Below are positions 58,346 to 64,000 of a stretch of DNA of 64,000 nt, piece after piece. Made by a program: the position numbers and the translations under genes. How positions within the stretch are numbered: position 1 is the first letter of the stretch; every line of letters starts with the position of its first letter. The notes under the pieces are model-generated. The model was not told the origin of the DNA. It worked only from the letters and a program-made list of their open reading frames with translations, and did not search any database. Source of the DNA: Alopecurus myosuroides (Eukaryota > Streptophyta > Magnoliopsida > Poales > Poaceae); contig CM054062.1 of assembly GCA_028641055.1 (NCBI GenBank), forward strand, positions 141,960,682-142,024,681. Reading direction: 5' to 3'.

Positions 58346-58624
58346 AGCCTCCTTTTCCCTCCGTTCTTCCTCCTCGGAACTCCGATCTTGACGCCGTCTT
58401 CACCCACGTTCTTCCTAGCTTCATGCGCACCTTCTTGGATGTGTTCTTGAGCATCTTGGGCACCATCTTGGGTCTCCATGTGGTGATCCCACCTATGCAT
58501 GTAGAGGGGTATTTCATGAGGTAGAGCACCGTTCACCAAGTCACCGGAAACGTACGGAGGTAGGGGTGAGTTCACCTTGTTGCGTATCGATGTTGTGCTT
58601 GGTGGAATACGGTGGGCTACATCA

Positions 58625-58637
58625 TCTCCCCCCCTTG
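58625..58637 (-). other. Element U polypurine tract
   Basis: The minus strand reads AAGGGGGGGAGA directly before the LTR start TGATGTAG. It lies inside the end of the ORF. Confidence 0.8.
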
Positions 58638-58679
58638 AAAAAGAGTCGTCCTCGACTCTCGTTCCATCCATATGTGAGC

Positions 58680-59340
58680 GGGAGAAGGAATCTTGACGAC
58701 GAAGATGTCGTTGAAGTTGATCCGCTTGTCGAAGTCCATGTGACGGTAGGCTCGTAGTGGGGGCGGTCCAAAGGTGATGAAGATCATGAAATGGCCCCCC
58801 GTGGATGGTTGAGGAAGATCTTGCGAAGCGGTGTAGTCGTTGAAGTTGAGCCTCTTATCGAAGATCATGCCAAGGTATGCTCGTGGAGGGTGTAGTCCAA
58901 AGACGATGACGATCTTGACATGATCCTCCATGGGTGGATGAGGATGAGCTTGCGGAAGCGGTAGAGTGTAGTCGTGGCGATCATTGTCGTTGACGCGCTT
59001 GTCGAACTTCAAGTGCATCTCGACGAAGGGGATGTAGACGTGGTAGTCATTGTCGTTGACGCGCTTGTCGAACTCCAAGTACATCTTGACGTAGGGGATG
59101 TAGATGGAGAAGTCGTTGTCGTGGAGGTGCTTGTTGAACTCCATGCACATCTTGACATGTGGTATGTAGGCGTAGAAGGCATTGTCGTTGACGTGCTTGT
59201 CGTACTCCATGCACCTCTTGACATGTGGAATGTAGGCGTCGAAGGCGTTGATGTCGAAGTTCTTGTGACGCGCCGTGTAGAACTTGACTTGAGGAATGTG
59301 TATGGAGGATGCTTTGTCGTAGAAGCTCTTGTCAATCTCC
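58680..59340 (-). repeat. 22-residue (66-bp) tandem repeats in U's ORF
   Basis: The DNA phrase 'cattgtcgttgacgcgctt' begins at 58982 and again at 59048, exactly 66 bp apart. Further diverged copies lie to the right up to about 59280. Consensus features are FDK(R/H)VNDND, then YIPxVKM. Two longer units (about 45 residues) follow toward 58690, and the DKRxNxND start is kept. Confidence 0.75.
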
Positions 59341-60608
59341 ATGTGGATCATGATGAGCGGAAAGTGCTCCTTCCAACCCTTCAAGTCGGTGTCGATGTTC
59401 ATGCGATGTGGAGAGCCTTGTATGTGGAGAAGGAGATGATGTCGAGGATGCTTGATATGGTCACCAAATCTCTGCAGAGTAGACAACAAAGATGGAGAGA
59501 AAGTTGGTAAGCCGTTAGTGTCAATAAGCACAAATGGGGTTTTGCTCTCAACTCTCATCTCACTTTTGGTGGCTAACAAGGCGAGGCCTCTATGAACACT
59601 CATGCTTTTTCCACTCATTATGGGCTTGTGGCTCTCACTCACGTGATGGTGGATCTCTCTCTCACCACTCATCTCACTAGAAGCTTGATAGGGGACACTA
59701 GAAGGCTCCAAAGTCTTGGCACAAGAGGTGTGCGGGTTTGTCGAGGCCGTTGCATTTCTTGGAGTCGGTAGTGTCATAGCATGTGGCGAGGAGGACTCGA
59801 TCATCTCATCTCTTGGGTTGATCTCCAAGTGTGGAAAGGGTGGCTTTCTTGGAGGAGGAGGTAGGGTCATGGCTTGTGTCGAAGGAAGCTCCAACATCTC
59901 CGTGATGTGGTAGTGTAAGCCATGCCTTGTAGCATCCTCAAATGGTCGATGATGATGATGATGAAAATTTCCTTGGCTAGAATGGTGGCTTGAGCGTGGC
60001 CTTGTGGAGGTTGGCATGAGATGCGTTGAAGTCAAGCGGAGAGTGTCACCCAATTCGTCATTACCTCCATCAATGATAGATGGGCCATTGACGCCGACTC
60101 TAGAGAGGTTGCATCGTTGGTCCTTATCTTGAGGATAGGCTTGAAGAACTCGTGTCAACACTCGCGATGAGTTCGCGGCCTCATTGCAATAGACGCTTTT
60201 GTCACCATTGGTCGGCATGTCCAAGGAATTGAGAGCTAGTTGGTGCAAGGCATAGTATTGGCCTTCACTCATGTATGCATGTTCACCATTTTGGTTGTCA
60301 ACCAAGATCATCTCATTGGTAGCATTGGGAGCTCTCTTGTCGATGGTCGGAGTTGCCACTTGTGTCATTGGAGACGAAGAAGAAGAATGCCTTAGAGATG
60401 ATGGCAAGGGATGAGCCTCTTTGACAATGTCACATGCATCAACGTCTTCATCATAGAGTGGTAGAGTGGTCTCCTCATGCATATGGTGATGTTGATCTTG
60501 TGTCATGGGAGGAATAGCTTCACACTCTTGATGTTGGTGTTGCGCTTGTGGCGATGATGGAAGCTCATGCTCTTGATCATGAAGGTCATTGTACTTCCTC
60601 AAAGTTGG

Positions 60609-62486
60609 TCACTCATGGAAGTTGTGGTTGGGTGTTGGTGGAGAAGTATCTCTCGCCTCTTGCCTTGACGAGGTAGTGGTATCATAGTGTCCATGGCGAG
60701 GATGTTCTTGATCCTTGTCGAAGGCGGGGTGCGAATAGAAAGCACAATCTTGATGAAGATGAGGTGGAGGCTCCCATTCCTCATATGGATGGTGACGCTC
60801 ATGGTCCTTGCACCTTGTAACATTGAGGCAAACGGCGCTCAAGTTATTGTCTTCATGGCCTAGGTGATGTGGTGCTTCATCCAATATGGGAGAAGAAGCA
60901 TCATGGATAGCATCTCCATTGGACGCACCATCTTGGTTGCCGCCTTGGCAATCCCACATTATGTGACCATGGCCCTTGCAAATGGGGCATAAGAGGTCTT
61001 CATCTTGAAGGAGAGGGGAAAGTAGGCTCATAGCATCCGTGCCTAGTGGTGGTTGAAGTGGGCGCTCATAGGGGTCTTCATCAAAGATGGGAAGTGAAGT
61101 AGCATGTTGAGCAGTCCCACTTGATTGTTGTCGATGGTGGCGCTCAATGGGGTCTTCCTCGAAGATGGGGAAAGAAAAGCCATAGGGAGCATTCGCACTT
61201 GCTTGATGTTGAGAAGGGCTCTCATTTGGGTCTTCATCAAATATGGGCGGTGGAAGCTCAATTGGGTCATCCTCATTGGTTTGGCGATGGTGATCATGAT
61301 GGAGAGGATGGCGCCGGTGGTCATTGTGATGGAGTCGAGGGAGGCATTCACTAGAAGCCATGTTGAGGGAACCTTCTTGATAATGGCCTTGGTCTTGGTG
61401 GTCATTGTGGTGGTGACACACATTTTGCCTTGGAAGCCTTGAATGTGGGCAAGCACCATCCATGAAGCCATTTAGACCAATGTCATGAGTCGAGCTTGGA
61501 GAAGGTGGATGATGAAGAATATCCGGTCGTAGAGGGTGATCTTGAAGAGGGTCACCACGGCCTTGTCGGTGTCGAGGTCGAGGTAGTGGTGATGGCGAGC
61601 GATGCTCAAACCAATGTCGTCGCGGAGCTTGTGGTGGAAGATGCGGTGAGGTGGGTGTACCACCCTCTTCCATATGGCGATGGTGATCATGGCGACGATC
61701 TTGGTGATGAGCTTGGTGATGATAGCGTGGTTGATGAAGAAGCTTGCGGCGCTCCCGCACTTCATGTGTGGGATGACTCCGCAAGTCATTCGGATGCCTT
61801 GGCTTCTTGGCCTTCTCGCTTGATGGAGCCGCGATGATGTCCTTCCTGTGGCGTCGTCTTGATGTTGAAGGAGACCATCTTGACGTTGCCAACTTGTCGG
61901 ATTTCTTGTCGTGGCGCCATCTTGAGGTTGAAGGTCGTTGTTGTGTGTTGGCCTTGGCATTCTCCTTGAAGTTCCTTGGTGGCGAGAAGGAACCATCGGA
62001 GTTTCTTGACAATCGAAGCTTGGCGAGGAAGTTCTTGTAAGTGAGCTCATCCATGTCGGAGTCGAAGTAGCTTGGGGAGTCGTTGTTGGTGTCGTACTCC
62101 GTCATGGTTGTGGATACGTTGTCGGTGTAGCATGGCTCCATCTCGTCATCCAAGCTTGCGATGTCGTAGTTGTAGTAGTGGTTCATGTCGGTGGAGCTCG
62201 TGGAGTCAAAGTCGGCATGGTGGTTGTGGTACTCCTCCGTGTCGATGATGCTTGGGGAGGAGTAGTCGGTGTAGAGCTTGACGTCGTGGTCGTAGTAGTG
62301 GTGGTGATCCACCATGTCATGCTCGTAGTCATGGTCATCCACGATGTCGTGCTCGTAGGAGTGGTCGTCCACCACGTCATGCTCGTAGGAATGGAGGTCC
62401 ATGTCTAGGTCGTTGTAGTCGTAGTGGTCCATCATGGACTCATCATGGTCATCATGGCCTCCATATGATCCGCTCTCGCTATACAT
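60609..62486 (-). CDS. Element U ORF, first half: His/Asp/Tyr-rich protein with CCHC zinc knuckle (Gag-like?)
   Basis: The start is taken as the ATG at 62484-62486 (MYSESGSYGG). The frame is also open upstream to a GTG at 62546. It has 625 residues to the TGA at 60609. Order: an acidic His/Tyr-rich tandem repeat (SYEHDVVDDHSYEHDIVDDH, residues 25-60), an acidic Ser/Thr region, a basic Arg/His/Ser-rich region (about 165-330), three repeats around PIFDEDPxER (about 410-480), and a CCHC knuckle CPICKGHGHIMWDC at residues 500-513 (DNA 60948-60989). The knuckle suggests nucleic-acid binding and a Gag-like role, though the retrotransposon Gag capsid motif is not visible. I do not recognise the family. 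Confidence 0.6.
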   Translation of the reverse strand: MYSESGSYGGHDDHDESMMDHYDYNDLDMDLHSYEHDVVDDHSYEHDIVDDHDYEHDMVDHHHYYDHDVKLYTDYSSPSIIDTEEYHNHHADFDSTSSTDMNHYYNYDIASLDDEMEPCYTDNVSTTMTEYDTNNDSPSYFDSDMDELTYKNFLAKLRLSRNSDGSFSPPRNFKENAKANTQQRPSTSRWRHDKKSDKLATSRWSPSTSRRRHRKDIIAAPSSEKAKKPRHPNDLRSHPTHEVRERRKLLHQPRYHHQAHHQDRRHDHHRHMEEGGTPTSPHLPPQAPRRHWFEHRSPSPLPRPRHRQGRGDPLQDHPLRPDILHHPPSPSSTHDIGLNGFMDGACPHSRLPRQNVCHHHNDHQDQGHYQEGSLNMASSECLPRLHHNDHRRHPLHHDHHRQTNEDDPIELPPPIFDEDPNESPSQHQASANAPYGFSFPIFEEDPIERHHRQQSSGTAQHATSLPIFDEDPYERPLQPPLGTDAMSLLSPLLQDEDLLCPICKGHGHIMWDCQGGNQDGASNGDAIHDASSPILDEAPHHLGHEDNNLSAVCLNVTRCKDHERHHPYEEWEPPPHLHQDCAFYSHPAFDKDQEHPRHGHYDTTTSSRQEARDTSPPTPNHNFHE

Positions 62487-63688
62487 GGTTAGTGACAAGC
62501 GCAAGTGTATATAAAGAGTGTGAGGACCTAAGATCTCAACCCTCACCTTTTAGCAAATGTTGGAAACTAGTGGACCAAGCCAAGAGAAATCGATAGCAAA
62601 AGAATGAAGTGACTTGAGTTCGAAAAATCCCAAAAACACGCTCCAAAACATACACGGCTTATGGGTGGATGGCAATGGGTTAGAAATGTGGCGAGGAAAA
62701 CGACAAATCCAAAGAAAAGTTTGTTGTAAAACGTGGAGAAGAATCAAAGAAAAGTTAGCACGAAAACCAAACCTATAGGATGGAAATATGGTGGAACACA
62801 CACACGCAAGGGAAAAATGGGGTTAGTGCGACCAATGGACGAGCGAAGAACGAAATGGACCTAACGTAGACTAATGCTCAATGCCACACTAACTCAAAGA
62901 GGACGCTAGCTCAAACCGCAAATTTGAAAAGGCAACAAGATTCGCACCGTGGCAATCGGTCACTCTTTCTCTTTTACGACGCAATGCTACACGTTCCTAC
63001 AATGGAAAGCAATTGGCACCGATCCTTTTGCTTCTTTTTCTATTTTCTCTTTTTCTCTTTTTTTTTGATTTTCTCTTTTTGATGGATTCCAAAGTGCCAA
63101 TGCCTACTCGGTAGCTAATCTCTCACAAGCGCAAACCTCGCACTCTCGATGCCACAAATGCGATGCCAAGCGGTGTAAAAAGAACTAGTCCAAATAGGTA
63201 AGTAACACAATGGGGTGGGGTGGTTCAAGAGGAAGCAAGTTATACCTCTCTTATTGATGATCACGGACTTGCGGCCGTGGGGGAGTCGATGTCGTGGCGA
63301 TCCGTTGATGTGGAAGCATAGGTGATGTCGTGGGCGTCGCGTAGCACTTTGTTGCACTCAATTCGGATCAAAAACGACAACGAAAAACAAGTTTCAAAAT
63401 CTGTCCAAGAATCGAAGAGCAGGATTTTTCTGAAATTTTTGCTCAAATTCGAAATTTCTCCCAAATCAAGAAAATTTTTGGACAAATTCAAGAATTGTGG
63501 CTGAATAGAAAGATGGGGAATGGTTTTTGGCAACAAATCTATGAAACAAAACCACGAAAACCTCAACGAATCAAGAGATCGGTCGAAATCCCTTTCGGCT
63601 ATTTTTGGTCAAATTTTCGAATTTATGGTGGATAGAAGAAAATTTGGTGGTAGGGGAGGGGATGGGGTGTCGGATTCGTGTCAATCTA
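62487..63688 (-). other. Element U leader region
   Basis: About 1.2 kb lies between the primer site and the ORF, with no supported gene. A long pyrimidine run (plus strand 63024-63081, with a run of 10 T) appears as an A/G-rich tract in the sense of the element. Short frames here have no domain. Confidence 0.6.
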
Positions 63689-63960
63689 GCTCTGGATACC
63701 AGATGATGAGGTGTTGACCTCTAAGTTGGCCCGATCTTCACGAATCGACAAGAACGAACGAAGAACGCACGAAGAACGCGATGAACATGATGAACACGAG
63801 AGGGGGCGGGGTAGGGTGTCGGATTCGTGTCAATCTAGCTCTGATACCAGATGATGAGGTTTTGACCTCTTTGTTGGCCCGATCTTCACGAATCGACAAG
63901 AACGAACGAAGAATGCACGAAGAACGCGATGAACACGAGAGGGGGAATCGAGGGAAATCG
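63677..63960. repeat. 148-bp tandem duplication over the primer site/LTR junction of U
   Basis: The unit 'tgtcggattcgtgtcaatct', primer site, TGATGAGGT(G/T)TTGACCTCT and about 100 bp of LTR occur twice (LTR starts at 63704 and 63852). The second copy has the canonical primer site (minus strand TGGTATCAGAGC, 63838-63849). Confidence 0.8.
63689..63701 (-). other. Element U primer-binding site, inner copy with one-base insertion
   Basis: The minus strand reads TGGTATCCAGAGC, the initiator-Met site TGGTATCAGAGC with an extra C. It lies two bases from the LTR end at 63704. Confidence 0.75.
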
Positions 63961-64000
63961 AGGGCAAACACGTGGAAAACACAAAAGAGGGAAGATAACT
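63852..64000 (-). repeat. Element U 5' LTR, end portion (cut by window edge)
   Basis: It starts TGATGAGGTTTTGACC and matches the left LTR from 57535 on, including the AAGAACGAACGAAGAA phrases. It continues out of the window. Confidence 0.75.

Larger units (their letters stand above)
57535..58624 (-). repeat. Element U 3' LTR
   Basis: In plus orientation it runs from TGATGAGGTGTTGACC to GGGCTACATCA. The left end matches the sequence at 63704 and 63852. It contains a TATA box and a GC-rich minisatellite. The overlapping frames on both strands at 57729-58671 derive from that minisatellite. Confidence 0.8.
58617..60608 (-). pseudogene. Element U ORF, second half (after in-frame TGA): repeat-containing His-rich protein
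   Basis: These 663 codons lie in the same frame as the upstream half, separated only by a TGA (60609-60611), with no ATG at the start (PTLRKYNDLHDQ…). The first ~400 residues are low-complexity and His/Pro/Ser-rich (FHHHHHRPFEDATRH). A segment near 59510-59570 is more ordered (LLATKSEMRVESKTPFVLID). From about 59340 to 58680 there are tandem 22-residue repeats such as FDKRVNDNDYHVYIPFVEM, then longer units with PPLRAY. The frame crosses the polypurine tract (FQGGEMM) and stops at TAG, whose bases belong to the LTR. It has no known catalytic motif. Confidence 0.6.
57535..64000 (-). mobile_element. Element U: unusual LTR retrotransposon with one very long His/Asp-rich ORF (continues past window)
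   Basis: The 3' LTR is 57535-58624 on the left, the polypurine tract 58625-58637, the coding region 58617-62486, the leader up to the primer site at 63689, and the 5' LTR from 63704 to beyond the window end. All features run on the minus strand. The primer site is initiator-Met type. No reverse transcriptase, integrase or protease motif is visible, so U seems non-autonomous despite about 3.9 kb of coding sequence. The superfamily cannot be assigned from the sequence. U is inserted in R's 3' LTR, and the target duplication cannot be checked. Confidence 0.75.

Noticed and set aside
58974..59510. 178-codon plus frame rich in Val/Asp
   Set aside because: It is the antisense shadow of U's 22-residue repeats.

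Overview
The window looks like intergenic DNA from a large grass genome, most likely a Triticeae species (wheat, barley, rye or a relative). This is inferred from the families of LTR retrotransposons and from how deeply they are nested. I see no intact host gene. Nearly every base can be assigned to a transposable element, and most of the long open frames are either remnants of element genes or chance frames inside GC-rich LTRs. Names such as Sabrina/WHAM-like, Tekay/Del-like and Tat-like are recognition from sequence style and were not checked by a search.

Left part (1-24490). A reversed Tekay-like LTR end (1-498) and an unclassified stretch (499-843) precede element A. A is a minus-strand gag-protease LTR element with a tRNA-Asp primer site. 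It holds a degenerate L1-type LINE (about 2080-7885), plus-strand element B (11317-19443, target duplication GTTTC) and plus-strand element C (19805-23853, target duplication AGCCA). B and C both landed inside A's gag, and reading across them restores the order of A's gag pieces. B carries gag-protease. C carries an unrelated 250-residue ORF between B-like flanks.

Middle part (24491-50820). Element Z is a minus-strand Tat-like Ty3/gypsy element that begins inside A's 5' LTR. It has a 3' LTR, an antisense B3-domain gene remnant with its own TATA box, a hAT-type MITE and a decayed pol (integrase, two RNase H domains, reverse transcriptase). Element X (27383-47161, target duplication CTCTA) sits in Z, and its close relative Y (33450-43533, target duplication GAACA) sits in X's 3' LTR. 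X and Y are odd: LTRs of 4.4-4.5 kb flank internal regions of only about 0.9-1.0 kb. Y's two LTRs are equal in length and nearly identical, so it is a very young insertion. The nest order is A, then Z, then X, then Y.

Right part (50825-64000). A deletion junction joins truncated Z to a fragment of R, a B-like plus-strand element whose 3' LTR starts at 56845. W, a Tekay-like element with an extra coiled-coil ORF before gag, lies just before that LTR and is cut off within gag. R's LTR is in turn interrupted by U (57535 to beyond the window end). U is a minus-strand LTR element with an initiator-Met primer site and a polypurine tract. It has one very long His/Asp-rich reading frame (about 1,289 codons, split by a single in-frame TGA) with a CCHC knuckle and 22-residue repeats, but no visible reverse transcriptase. 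U, the antisense B3 gene in Z, the giant-LTR X/Y pair with a tRNA-like module, and the ORF swap in C are the most unusual items.
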